From contig CM042040.1 in the NCBI GenBank assembly GCA_023525975.1, forward strand, positions 54,281,486 to 54,345,485: DNA of 64,000 nucleotides. The letters run 5' to 3'. A model generated the notes under the pieces. The model saw nothing but the letters and a program-made list of their open reading frames with translations. It was not told the origin of the DNA and did not search any database. A program made the translations under genes and the position numbers. This DNA comes from Smallanthus sonchifolius. Its lineage: Eukaryota; Streptophyta; Magnoliopsida; Asterales; Asteraceae. Numbering within the stretch: position 1 is the stretch's first letter; each line of letters begins with the position of its first letter. Below are positions 9,544 to 22,633 of this stretch, piece after piece.

Positions 9544-12500
9544 TGTAACACCTGCGAATTTCCAGAATCTAAAACGTAGTTGTTGGGCTAAGCCCAACTA
9601 AGCCTAATAAGATCTAATAAAAATCCAAGTCCATTCAGGACCAATAAGGATCCAAGCCCATTGGAATACCGAATTGCGTAATCCAAACATCATATTAGTC
9701 ACACGGTTTCATCCAATGACTCGTTACGTGATTCAGAAATTTAAACGTTAAACGCGCCAGACATCTGTTTATAACCTTATATTCGATAAGATGATTAAAT
9801 AAAATAACGAATTATTGATATTAAGTATTAATATTCACTTGGAAAGACTATTCAGATAAGTACACGTGTAGCGCGTTTGTGCGAACGTTAAATCGCAGCA
9901 GATTTTCGTAATACTAGCGATAACGGTACGGTTGATATCGATGCGTATTTTGATACGATAAATACGGTAATATTTATTTGAAAATTTTAATATTATTAGT
10001 AATATAATAGCTATACTAGGAGTGCGGAACATTTGATCTGACATAATGAATTTAGATACGTACTAATACCGGTCCTACTAAGATATCCCCCGGTAATAAT
10101 TTTTTAACGAAATAAATGTTATATGAACATTTATCTTAATATTAATTATTCTAAACGAGAATAAATGGCCGGGAATGAAATTTCATGACATTACACTCGT
10201 AACTTACGGTTTTGATACGCGATAGTGGTAGGTGATTCCCCCACTTAAAACCCTAAGTATAAATAGAATATTTATCTTCCTTATCCTCATTTCAAACCCT
10301 AAACCCCACCAAATTGTGAGAGAGAGATGGGGGCAGGGGGTAGGTTAGGGTTCCGCCGTAATAGGCGGAGAAGGCGGTGGCGGTGATAGTGGATTCAGCC
10401 GCCAAAAGCTACCAACACCATCGTCTTTCTGGCTACATCAAATGGCGGCGATGGCTAGGGTTCCGCCGTAAGTCTGGCGGCGAAGACCCGACGGTGACGG
10501 ATAGGTGGCTTAGGAATGCGACGGCCGGAACAAGGGGACGACTAGGGCTTTTGGACCCCAAATGACGATGAGGAAGAAAGTTTACGGCAGAGATAGCCGC
10601 TTTTCATGTGAAACTACATTTTCCGACGAACTCGGAGGGATTCCGGCGAGGATCAGGTAGCTTGGGTGAGTTCTTCTCTCATTTACTTGTGTTTTGGGTT
10701 TCGATCTATGCATTTGTAGTGCTAATTTTCTGTTGGGGATAATTCCGGCGAACAGAGACGTTTTTCGACGAATTCTGAATCTCCCGCGAGCCCTAAACAA
10801 TCAGATCTCGTTTCACATGGTACTCGATCATCCCGATCCACAAGGTTTGAACCTAGTTTATTAATCGAAGTTAGTTTCACTACCGATGGATAGTTTCCAT
10901 CTAGATCCGTAATCATATGTTATAGATCTAGTAGTTTTAGTGGCCGGGTTTCATTCCCGAGTATTAAAAGTATGATTTTTTGACAAGTGTTAGCATCCCG
11001 AGTCACAGTCAACGCTAGTCAACGAAAGTCAAACTCGGGTCAACGACGTTCAAACATGGTCAATGCGTGTAACGTAAGATTTAGGACGTGTCGGTTCGTA
11101 AACGAGACACCCGAAAGGTATAAAACGCACGCTAATGTGATTATATTTAATTACGCGAACGTTAAACTTGTGTGCGGTTGAATTACGTTGAACTTAAACG
11201 ATTCGTTAACGGTTAAAATAAATATTAACATAACAATTAATATTAACGGACCGTAAACGCGTATTTTGAATCTACAGAATTTGTTATAATTATTATTGGA
11301 TGAAAATATATATGATTGTAAACGCGTAACTGGTTAAACGGAAACCTTTAGTACGACTAACGAATTATTCGAACGACTATTAAATATTATTACGTAAATG
11401 GGAGAAACAAGTTATATTATATATGTGGCATAAAACGATTTATACAAATAATACGATCAGATAATTTTGACCTTATGCGCTTTGTATAAACATCTACGTA
11501 CCTATCTAAAACGTCGACAAATCGTATTTAATTATATTAGTAGACTGAATAAACGAAGTTTTGTCAATTAACAAGGGTAGAAACAAGTATATTTTTCATA
11601 AATATAAATATACGATCCATATATATACACACACTTATAAATACATATAAGTATGTGAGTACTTACGTTTTTTTATAACATCAAATGATTATTATTTATG
11701 ATACCCAAATACGAATGTGAAATGTATATATATATATATATATACACACTTGTATTATTATTAGGGTTTTGAAGTGAACAATTGGGACTTTACACAAATA
11801 TTATCGAATAGTTATGAAAAGTTAGATTGTTATCAACTGATATATTTTGTCACATATATAATTGTAATTTTACATTGAATGAATAGTTATAAGCGCTATA
11901 TTTTATCTAAACCAACAAGTATTGCATAATACGATGTTTAGCTGCAAATATAAATGTATATGTATGCATAAATATTTCTTGGGACAGCCGGCTACATGTA
12001 TACTTTACTTTAACCCGAACAATTATTTACGAAACTCATTAGTGTACAAGTATATTTTAAGGTTTCGAAACTATATATATATATATATATAGTTATATAT
12101 ATTCATTAGAATGTATTATAAAATCTTGACACAGTTTTATAAAACACTGAGCTACACACAATATGTACGCGACAAGCTAATTTTTTTAACATGACAAGCG
12201 AAACGTAAATGAGTTGATAATTTCAACTCCATCTGTGTGACTGTTATTACCGATCCTTAAACGAACATTGTACTCTAATCAGTAATACCGTTGTGAATCA
12301 ATAGAGCTCAACCGGACACGTGATAACTTAACCCTAGTATCAGAAGTTGATGTTATATTTGAAATTAGGGTTATGATGGCGATAACATACATGTGGTAGA
12401 ACTGCTCGGTATATTGGCACACTTACTCCCGCCAGTGTCTAGGAATTATTATTGACGCAACACTGGTGACCCAGGTGAGCTCATTGCCCCCTTTTTACTT

Positions 12501-13593
12501 TTAAATGATTTAGAAACATCGGGGAAGAAACATATTTGCTTAACACGTTTGGAAAACATGAAACATCATCATTTGATACATTTGAAAACATCATTGTTTG
12601 ATACATTTGAGAACATCATTACGTGATACATTTGAGAAAACATGAAACATATTTGCTTTATACGTAGAAACAAGGAATCATGACCGACCATTTATGTTTA
12701 CATGAGACAATCGTGGAAGAGCTCGTAAAGTCCCCTACGTGAACAGTTTATTAACCGTTAACTAGTATAGCCAGGATATTGTGAATAGTACTATTGGGAT
12801 TGACACTCTCAGTCATGGTTAGTCGCGCTAACCAAGGGTCCGTATGGCCTGATGACTGCACATTGTCTTAACTCGTGAGCTCGTGGGGAATGGGCGAGGG
12901 GCGAAACACCTATGTTAGGTTTGGTTAAAACTCATGTAAAGTAAACTTCGTATTCCTAGCTAGCTATGATGGGTCAACTTGAAAAGGTTACTTAGTTTCG
13001 TTTAACGTATACTTGAAATCGTTTTGTGCACATGCATATACTTGATACTTGAAAACGTTTTTGTGCACAGGTAAACTTGAATACTTGAAACCTGTATACT
13101 TGAAACTTGAGATCATTTTTATGCAAATTGGTTTTTCCAATCGTTTACATATAAATGGTTTTGCCATTTATTCGTGTGCAAATGATTTAGTCAATGTTAT
13201 CAAGAAAAAATGTTTCATATTATGGTTGCATGCAATTTATCAATGTTTTCAAGGAAAACTATTTTACAATGAGACAATTAAACCTGTGAACTCAACAACC
13301 TTTGTGTTGACACTTTTAAGTATTTTTTTGAGGTAACACATAGCTATGGCACGGTTGGAATAGGTTAGCCACTTGGATTAAACCCTAGAAGCTGAAGAAG
13401 TGTGATTGTCAAACCTCAAGAGGGCTTGACCTATATGGTTCTAGGACAACGTAGTAGCTCATTTTAGTTCTTGTAATGGTGTTCAATATTTTAAAAGTCT
13501 TCATTTAGCTTTCGCTGTTGTGTAATGTTGCCAATTGTTGCAACCTTGATTTATTTATTTATGTATTAAATGAATAAATTTGTGGGTATGACA
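9544..13593 (+). repeat. Left LTR, 4050 bp
   Basis: It starts TGTAACACCTGCG and ends GGGTATGACA. It aligns with 17273-21533 along its whole length, except that a segment of about 210 bp present in the right copy at roughly 18055-18275 is missing here near 10330. It contains (TA)n runs at 11730 and 12069. There is a degenerate repeat with GATACATTTGA at 12550-12650 and another with ATACTTGAAA at 13010-13110. The small open frames inside (for example 9835-10044 and 13049-13336) occur in both copies only because the LTRs are copies. No protein similarity is seen. Confidence 0.88.
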
Positions 13594-16500
13594 GATTGGT
13601 ATCAGAGCCAATGGTTTTAGCGAATTAGGTTTCATTAGTGACACCTAGTCTTTAACGAGACTCATTTAGGGACCAAGACTCATAAGATTTACATCACATT
13701 AGGAACACCCAAGACTTGAATATGGAAATTCCAACCGTTGTCGAGCAACTTGAGTAGACAAGTAGTATATGTAGTTACACTAGGGTGTCATTAACTACAC
13801 TAATAGTTAATACAATTACATGGCACATGTAACAAGCACTTAAAACGTGCAACAATATGGAAATAGTAGACACCTACAACTACTTCAGCCGTGGAGTCAA
13901 CTTTCTTTCTGATATATGTGTGATATACATACTCTATTTCATGATTTGCTGGGTTGGATGACAAAAACCTTCGCCATGAGGTAGGACAGATATGACTCCC
14001 TAATCTGGAGGGAACCCAAGGTGGAGAATCAGGACTAAACGGGAGAGAACTTTATGGGTCAAGAGACCCAAACACTCATCAAGATCATGTGGATCCACAC
14101 GTACGTACAAACTTGGAGCATGACTTGCTCGATACTAATTTGAGGATCTCTGCCCTAAACATAGTGCCTGGCTTCCACCATACACTACATGTTAATTAGA
14201 AGACACCAATTGTGCCTTTCTACCATTAACTTCATCTAACAATAGCCTTAGTCGGCTAATTCATGAGTATTGGTACACATGCCTAAGAGTAGTCTAATAG
14301 AACATACACACACTTGAGTGAGAATACAACACGATGACACGATATAATGAACATTTCAAATCCCTCTGACTGAGAGCTTGGGATATGAGATACACTACAG
14401 GGACCATGCAAAGTAAATTATCATTGCGGGTGCACACGTAATCATAATTTTTTGTGCATGAGAACTGTAGCGAGTCTTACTGATCAAAGCTAGTGTCCAT
14501 GATTATCCATATTCCTAATCTCAAATTCCCAGTCACTCGATTAATATCACCAGAACCGCCAGGGTTGAGCCAAAAGGGCACCAAGTGATGTGACGGGCTA
14601 CCCCAAGTGACATGGAAATATATATCATTTTTTTGTCTTCAAATCCTAATGAATCCAAAATTCTTATCAAGATCTCATTGGCACGAAAATTTTTAACCAA
14701 CACTTCGAAGAGTTCTATTCTTGGTGATTTGGTTTCAGTATTTAGACTGAAACATCTTGTGGAGTACCGCTTCAACCTTTGAGATTGCCCTATAGATTGC
14801 CTCCTTTCGATATCGTACTCATCAATCAACATATGTGGTTGATCTTCAGTTTAGCATGGGTCAGACCTTAACAATTCAGACTCCTCAATTAGATGTTCAC
14901 GAAACATTCTCACGGTTCTAAAGGATCCAGAAAAATTCAAATTGGATTTAACAGGCTTTTGGTGGATCCTGAGCAACGAAAGTTCTAGCCTACCCATTTC
15001 TACTTGTTAATTCATATCTCTTGAGATTTTACTTGACACAAAAAACTTCATGTTGATCTGTTCCAACTAACTTTGATGGAAAATCAAAGACCTAAATTGA
15101 AATTTAAGGACTTAATTATGTGTTCTATGATTAATAATCGTCTAAAGCTGTACACAACCAGGAAGATGAACAAAGGATGAATAATAGCTGACTTTGCTCT
15201 CTCCAAAGGTTACACGTATATATTTCTTTCGATTTCTCGGCTTTTCTTCTAAATTTTATGTTTACTTTTCCAAGATCCCTTGGAATATCTATGTGTCATC
15301 TTTAAAGAATATAAGAGCATGATGTCTTCGCGTTTGACTATTCCCTGAAGTTTTAAATTGATTCTCGCCTATCTTTCGAAACCTATGTAATGAGAACTCA
15401 AGCCTTTAACTAAATTAACTATGATATCACATCACAATCTACTAATTTAATGAGCTAGCAAGCTCTGACTTAGTTTTGGAGATATACTACTTCTATAAGA
15501 CTATTTCCAAGATATGCCTTTTACTTTCCCATTATGACAAACTATAACTTTTCCATACAAACATAGAACCCCATAAGGCTTACATACCTCGTGGAGATGA
15601 TAGCCAAGTCATAAGTTCACAAATCATGATATCACAACCTAAATGATAGACTACAGTAGAGGTACGGTGCAAACAATGGTTAATGGAGTGTCGAACTCAA
15701 TCTTCGTAACGGAAGCTAAACTATTCACAAACACTTTTCTCTAAACCCTATGAAGATCCATTTATCTTTAATATATGTTGAGTCAAATTAACTAGACCAT
15801 TCCTCAAATACTATGACATTCTCTTCCTTTAACGCAATTTCATTTCCAACCTTAGATAAATCATGGAATTTTGGTTGATTCACTATTGCTAAGAAATTTT
15901 TATTGGTTCAAGCTTATTGTTCAACATCTAATACTCTAATACCCCTATCATAAAGAACATGCGTGATGATGTCACTAGTAAGGAACTGGAACGAAACCAA
16001 AATGAATCGCGAAGGATCAAGTACCCATAGGAATCTTACTCCATATCATAGTTGTCTAATTCGCTACCTAGACAACTACCAACGGTTTCCCTAAACAATT
16101 TTAGCTCCCTTGTGAGAAATTACATACACTGATATTATTTCCCAGAACTCAGTCGAATCAGTTTAACCTTCATAGTGAGTAGACATGTGAAATGTCAGAC
16201 TCTTTTGTTCTAGAATGATAGAATACACTAAGCCATTGACTCATTACGATGAATAGTCAATTACTTGATTTGTGAACTAACACATGGACATTTCATTAAA
16301 CCATATGACTTATCTATACTAGACTCCCTATAATTTCCTTTTAGATTCGATCATGATGCGATTTTCATTAGAGAAAATCGAGCATGAATAAAGTATTTGT
16401 ATCTTTACACTTTTAGAAATCCGTGTGCATGAATGCACCTTTGCCTTCCTTATCAAAGATGGTGATCATACAGTTACACTCTGATGAGAATGATCACACA

Positions 16501-16994
16501 ATGAAATGCCTCGGCACCTAATCCTTGATTGTCTACTTGGTGTGTGAGTTATTCACTTGATTTGTGAAAACTCATTATAATCATTCATATCGACTAGACA
16601 ATTCTCTTAATGGTTTACTCATTACATGAAGGTGATCTCACTGATTGTAATCCCCCGTGTTCATATGACTCTAGTGACGACTTGATCACTCAGTGGTATA
16701 GTCAACGACGCTCACATGGCGACGTATTTAAAGAGTTTTCCTAAAACTACTCGATTGATATAAAATATACTCAACAGTAACGTTACACTGTTACACGATA
16801 TGTTGACATCACAAATCTTTACACATTTAATCTCAATAGTTGATGCAGTATCCACTTTATCTACGTATACTTACTATTGTTTAGAACCAGTCAAAACTCT
16901 CCTTAAGAATCCGAAAATGGAGTAAGGATACGAGATCCTAATCCAATTAAGTATAACAAATTTCGAGGACGAAATTTCTTTAAGGAAGAGAGTA
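13594..16994 (+). other. Non-coding interior of the LARD-like element
   Basis: These 3.4 kb have stops in every frame and no gag, protease, RT or integrase motif. The longest frame is about 100 codons on the minus strand (14533-14832) and looks like chance. TGGTATCAGAGC at 13597-13608 is the standard primer site for initiator tRNA-Met. AAGGAAGAGAGTA at 16982-16994 is the polypurine tract. The element is therefore non-autonomous. Confidence 0.75.
13597..13608 (+). other. Primer binding site (tRNA-Met type)
   Basis: TGGTATCAGAGC lies three bases after the TGACA end of the left LTR and is the common plant LTR-retrotransposon primer site complementary to tRNA-iMet. Confidence 0.85.
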
Positions 16995-17272
16995 TGTAAC
17001 ACCTGCATTACGTTGTGCAACCAACGCCACCGCAACGCGATGCGCGTCCACTAAGTTGCTAATCAAAGCCGAGACCGAAGTGGCTAAGTTGTCTTCCACT
17101 TGGCGGGTCTCCACTGACTGCAGATATGAAAGTTCACCTAAGGGGACCGCCTGCAACATCTAGTCTCGGCATACATCTGGGTTAATCAATCGACTACCCT
17201 GCATAATTTGCCAATTAGGGTGATAAGTTTGACAAAAATCACTCTCGTCCCAGCGGGTAAAAGGAAGGTAAG
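16995..17272 (+). repeat. Stub of 3' LTR (12 bp) joined to a copy of the target flank
   Basis: Directly after the purine tract come the first twelve LTR bases TGTAACACCTGC (16995-17006). The next 266 bp copy the sequence left of the element, 9268-9543, which is part of the antisense gene. The copy again ends in GTAAG just before a full LTR. It differs from the outer flank at roughly 15 sites and lacks about 16 bp near GCGATG. The arrangement cannot come from a single insertion and implies a later duplication or template-switch repair. Confidence 0.85.
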
Positions 17273-20200
17273 TGTAACACCTGCGAATTTCCAGAATCTA
17301 AAACCTAGTTATTAGGCTAAGCCCAACTAGGCCCAATAAGATCTAATAGAAATCCAAGTCCATTCAGGACCCAATAAGGATCCAAGCCCATTGGAATCCC
17401 GAATTGCGTAATCCAACATCATATTAGTCACACTGTTTCATCCAATGACTCGTTACACGATTTAGAAATTTAAATGTCAAACGCGCCAGACATCTGTTTA
17501 TAACCTTATATTTGATAAGATGATTAAATAAAATAACGAATTATTAATATTAAGTATTAATATTCACTTGGAAAGACTATTCAGATAAGTACACGTGTAG
17601 CGCGTTTGTGCGAACATTAAATCACAGCAGATGTTCGTAATACTAGCGATAACGGTATGGTTGATATCGATACGTATTTCGATACGATAAATACGGTAAT
17701 ATTTATTTGAAATTTTTAATATTATTAGTAAGATAATAGCTATACTCGGAGTGCGGAACATTTGATCTGACATAATGAATTTAGATACGTACTATTACCG
17801 GTCCTACTAAGATATCCCCCGGTAATAAATTTTTAATGAAATAAATGTTATATGAACATTTATTTTAATATAAATTATTCTAAACGAGAATAAATGACCG
17901 GGAATGAAATTTCGTGACATTACACTCGTAACTTACGGTTTTGATACGCGATACTGGTAAGTGATTCCCCCACTTAAAACCCTAAGTATAAATAGAAACG
18001 TTTTCTTCCTTATCCTCATTTCAAACCTTAAAACCCACCAAATTGTGGGAGAGAGACGGGGGCGATTTCCGGCCGACCTCCGGCGTGGCTCCGGCGACAG
18101 GAAACAGCGGGAGAGTCGGTGGTGGCTCGCATGATGGCGGATGGCCGCTCCACAGCAGTGGTTCTGCAACGAAGCCGACTACGGGATGATGTGTAGCGGC
18201 TGTGATGCCAACAACCACAAAATGGGGGGAAAAGGACGGTAACAGCAGAGCGGGCCGCAACCCGTTTTTTCGGCAGATCTGGAAGTAGACGGCAAGTTAG
18301 GGTTCCGCCGTAATAGGCGGTGGCGGTGATAGTGGATTTAGCCGCCAAAAGCTACCAACACCATCCTGACCATCATCTTTCCGGCTACATCAAATGGCCG
18401 AGACGGCTAGGGTTCCGCCGTAACTCTGGCGGCGAAGACCCGACGGTGACGGATAGGTGGCTTAGGCAAACGACGGCCGGAACAAGGGGACGACTAGGGC
18501 TTTTGGACCTCGAATGATGACGAGGAAGAAATGTGACGGTAGAGATGGCCGCTTTTCATGTGAAACAACATTTTCCGACCAACTCGGAGGGATTCCGGCG
18601 AGGCTCAGGTAGCTCGGGTGAGTTCTTATCTAGTTTACTTGTGTTTTGGGTTTCGATCTATGCATTTGTAGTGCTAAATTTCTGTTTGGGATAATTCCGG
18701 CGAACAGAGACGTGTTCCGACGAATCTCGAATCTCCTGCGAGCCCTAAACAATCAGATCTCGTTTCACATGGTACTCGATCGTCCCGATCCACAAGGTTT
18801 GAACCTATTTTGTTAATCTAAGTTAGTTTCACTACCGATGGATAGTTTCCATCTAGATCCGTAATCATATGTTATAGATCTAGTATTTTTGGTGGCCGAG
18901 TTTCATTCTCGAGTATTAAAAGTGTGATTTTTGGACAGATGTTAGCATCCCGAGTCACGATCAATGCTGGTCAACGAAAGTCAAACTCGGGTCAACAACG
19001 TTCAAACATGGTCAATGCGTGTAACGTAAGATTTAGGACATGTCGGTTCGTAAACAAGACACCCGAAAGGTATAAAACGCACGATAATGTGATTATATTT
19101 AATTATGCGAACGTTAAACTTGTGTGAGGTTGAATTACGTTGAACTTAAACGATTCGTTAACGGTTAAAATAAATATTAACATAACAATTAATATTAACG
19201 CACCGTAAACGCGTATTTTGAATCTACAAAATTCGTTATAATTATAATTGGATGAGAATATATATAATTGTAAACGCGTAACTGGTTAAACGGAAACCTT
19301 TAGTACGACTAACGAATTATTCGAACGACTATTAAATATTATTACGTAAATGGGAGAAACAAGTTATATTAAATATGTGGCGTAAAATGATTTATACAAA
19401 TAATACGATCAGATAATTTTGACCTTAAGCGCTTTGTATAAACATCTACGTACCTATCTAAAACGTCGACAAATCGTATTTAAACATATTAGTAGACTGA
19501 ATAAACGAAGCTTTGGCAATTAACAAGGGTAGAAACAAGTATTTTTTCATAAATATAAATATACGATCCATATATATACACACACTTATAAATACATATA
19601 CGTATGTGAGTACTTACGTTTTTTTATAACATCAAACGATTATTATATATGATAGTCAAATACGAATGTGAAATGTATATATATATATATACACACTTGT
19701 ATTATTTTTAGGGTTTTGAAGTGAACAATTGGGACTTCACACGAATATTATCGAATAGTTATGAAAAGTTAGATTGTTATCAACTGATATATTTTGTCAC
19801 ATATATAATTGTAATTTTACATTGATTGAATAGTTATAAGCGCTATATTTTATCTAAACCAACAAGTATTGCATAATACGATGTTTAGCTGCAAATATAA
19901 ATGTATATGTATGCATAAATATTTCTTGGGACAGACGGCTACATGTATACTTTACTTTAACCCGAACAATTATTTACGAAACTCATTAGTGTACAAGTAT
20001 ATTTTAAGGTTTCGAAACTATATATATATATATATATAGTTATAGATATTCATTAGAATGTATTATAAAATCTTGACACAGTTTTATAAAACACTGAGCT
20101 ACACACAATATGTACGCGACAAGCTAATTTTTTTTAACATGACAAGCGAAACGTAAATGAGTTGAGAATTTCGAATCCATCTATGTGACCGTTATTACCG

Positions 20201-21533
20201 ATCCTTAAATGAACATTGTACACTAATCATTAATACTGTTGTGAATCAATAGAGTTCAACCGCATACGTGATAACTTAACCCTAGTATCAGAAGTTGATG
20301 TTATATTTGAAATTAGGGTTATGATGGCGATAACATACATGTGGAAGAACTGCTCGGTATATTGGCACACTTACTCCCGCCAGTGTCTAGGAATTATTAT
20401 TGACGCAACACTGGTGACCCAGGTGAGCTCATTGCCCCCTTTTTACTTTTAAATGTTTTAGAAACATCGGGGAAGAAACATATTTGCTTAACACGTTTGG
20501 AAAACCTGAAACATCATCATTTGATACATTTGAAAACATCATTGTTTGATACATTTGAGAACATCATTACGTGATACATTTGAGAAAACATGAAACATAT
20601 TTGCTTTATACGTAGAAACAAGGAATCATGACCGACCATTTATGTTTACATGAGACAATCGTGGAAGAGCTCGTAAAGTCCCCTACGTGAACAGTTTATT
20701 AACCGTTAACTAGTATAGCCGGGATATTGTGAATAGTACTATTGGGATTGACACTCTCAGTCATGGTTAGTCGCGCTAACCAAGGGTCCGTATGGCCTGA
20801 TGACTGCACATTGTCTTAACTCGTGAGCTCGTGGGGAATGGGCGAGGGGCGAAACACCTGTGTTTGGTTTGGTTAAAACTCATGTAAAGTAAACTTCGTA
20901 TTCCTAGCTAGCTATGATGGGTCAACTTGAAAAGGTTACTTAGTTTCGTTTAACGTATACTTGAAATCGTTTTGTGCACATGCATATACTTGATACTTGA
21001 AAACGTTTTTGTGCACAGGAAAACTTGAATACTTGAAACTTGTATACTTGAAACTTGAGATCATTTTTATGCAAATTGGTTTTTCCAATCGTTTACATAT
21101 AAATGGTTTTGCCATTTATTCGTGTGCAAATGATTTAGTCAATGTTATCAAGAAAAAATGTTTCATATTATGGTTGCATGCAATTTATCAATGTTTTCAA
21201 GGAAAACTATTTTACAATGAGACAATTAAACCTGTGAACTCAACAACCTTTGTGTTGACACTTTTAAGTATTTTTTTGAGGTAACACATAGCTATGGCAC
21301 GGTTGGAATAGGTTAGCCACTTGGATTAAACCCTAGAAGCTGAAGAAGTGTGATTGTCAAACCTCAAGAGGGCTTGACCTATATGGTTCTAGGACAACGT
21401 AGTAGCTCATTTTAGTTCTTGTAATGGTGTTCAATATTTTAAAAGTCTTCATTTAGCTTCCACTGTTGTGTAATGTTGCCAATCATTGCAACCTTGATTT
21501 ATTTATTAAATGAATAAATTTGGGGGTGTGACA
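17273..21533 (+). repeat. Right LTR, 4261 bp
   Basis: It starts TGTAACACCTGCG and ends GGGTGTGACA, followed by GTAAG (21534-21538). It has an extra GC-richer segment of about 210 bp near 18055-18275 that the left LTR lacks. The two LTRs look less alike in their first third than in the last two kilobases, where only scattered single-base differences occur. That is compatible with gene conversion or with descent from two different copies. Confidence 0.88.
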
Positions 21534-21538
21534 GTAAG

Positions 21539-22369
21539 TCAACATTACACGGGTAAGGGAGCGTTGCCTTTCTTCCTCTTCATTTGCCTTTAATCCCGAC
21601 CCAATGGGTTCAGCATCCACCCCGCGACCTTTTTCGGCTTGGGTTCCAGTCACACCTTTATCCTCCACGCCAAAATCTTTTTCACCGCCAACCATGTCAT
21701 CATCTCCCTTCACAACCACTTTCGCTGGCACAAAACCAGCTCCCTCTCTTTTAATCTTTATCCCACCATGTTGAACCTCCATCTCCTTCTCCCTCATTGT
21801 CTTGACACGCTTATGATGAACCTCAGGTTCCTCCGACAAATCAACAACTGCTTGCTTATCCTTGACATCTTTTTTCTCACCATGCCCACTCCCAGACCTC
21901 CTTTGAAAAAACTCATCCACTATATTCTTGGGTGAACCAGGTGACTTTATTTTTAAGGATGATTGCCCTTTGTGCTTCCGCCCACCCTCTTCAGGGGATA
22001 TACCCGCCTGGTTCTTTCCCTTCGCAGGCGTGGTTACTTTTCTTTCTGGCTCCTTCATCTCTGACTTCTCCACATCCGAATACTCCCCAGCCACATCCAC
22101 GTCCATTATGTCCGCCTCCAGAATGTACTCCTTAGTATATTCTCACTTGTTGTACTCAGCAACTTTGCCCGCCTATAAACAATAAAAACGATTATTATTC
22201 CCAAAGAACTCTATTCATTCTTTACAAGCAATGCAACTAGTACCTGTACAGTTCGCTCCCATGCGACCTTCACATCGAACACTGCATCATAATATACAAA
22301 GCAGGAGCGCGTCCTCTCTAAGATCTCTTTTTCTCCTGCATTCAACTCCATGTCCACAGCCCTTAGCTT
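21539..22369 (-). pseudogene. Antisense coiled-coil gene in element B, 5' half with intron
   Basis: On the minus strand an exon opens at 22369 after a splice acceptor (TCGATAG), reads KLRAVDMELNAGEKEILERT and CFVYYDAVFDVKVAWERTVQ, and ends at 22244 before GTACTAG. A 71-bp GT-AG intron follows (22243-22173). The next exon (22172-21539) reads AGKVAEYNK, then a stop replacing a probable Trp, EYTKEYILEADIMDVDVAGE, a long charged Lys/Glu-rich part with KKDVKDKQAVVDLSEE, and RSLTRVMLTY. It stops where the nested element begins and resumes at 9543. The gene sits in antisense near the 3' end of a gypsy element. Its role is unknown; the family is probably the plant putative gypsy-type transposon protein. 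Confidence 0.7.
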
Positions 22370-22624
22370 CTATCGATTGACAGAAAACAGTAATTTTATG
22401 AACCCCACAACATCTGTTAAAGAAAAGCAACAACAAAAGGAAAGTGGCGTTTAGTAAACACAATAGTACTATTCACAATATCCCCTACGTCACTGTTGAT
22501 TCCCCCCATACCCTAGACATTAACATCGACATCTTTTCAAAATTCAAAAACCAAGTGGCTTCTCGCGTAAATATAACTTCTCTAGTCTAATATCATCGCG
22601 ATGTAATCTCAATAACATTATACT
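22370..22624 (+). other. 3' untranslated end of element B
   Basis: No sense coding is seen. On the minus strand this would be intron and upstream exon territory of the antisense gene, with TTTCTTTAACAG-like tracts, but I cannot place another exon with confidence. Confidence 0.35.
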
Positions 22625-22633
22625 AGGGGGACT

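Larger units (their letters stand above)
9544..21533 (+). mobile_element. Large non-coding LTR element (LARD-like) with a duplicated flank
   Basis: The order is LTR (9544-13593), non-coding interior with tRNA-Met type primer site (13597) and purine tract (16982-16994), 12 bp of LTR start (16995-17006), a copy of the outer left flank (17007-17272), and a complete LTR (17273-21533). Both outer ends are flanked by GTAAG. The interior encodes no gag or pol. The CGAGGACGAAATTTCTTTAAGG tract before the purine run matches the 3' end of plant chromovirus (Tekay/Del) elements, so this is a large retrotransposon derivative of that lineage. It would depend on proteins made by other elements. The internal flank copy shows that recombination or repair followed insertion. 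Confidence 0.85.

Noticed and set aside
10377..18517. Frames with MAVIVDSAAKSYQHH at 10377 and 18320
   Set aside because: They are the same spot in both LTRs, in the leader-like GC-rich part. They are not conserved as protein and the right copy has length changes.
13049..21284. A pair of 95-codon frames at 13049-13336 and 20997-21284 that are almost identical
   Set aside because: They lie at the same place in the two LTRs and are alike because the LTRs are copies. Composition is low-complexity and no domain is recognised.
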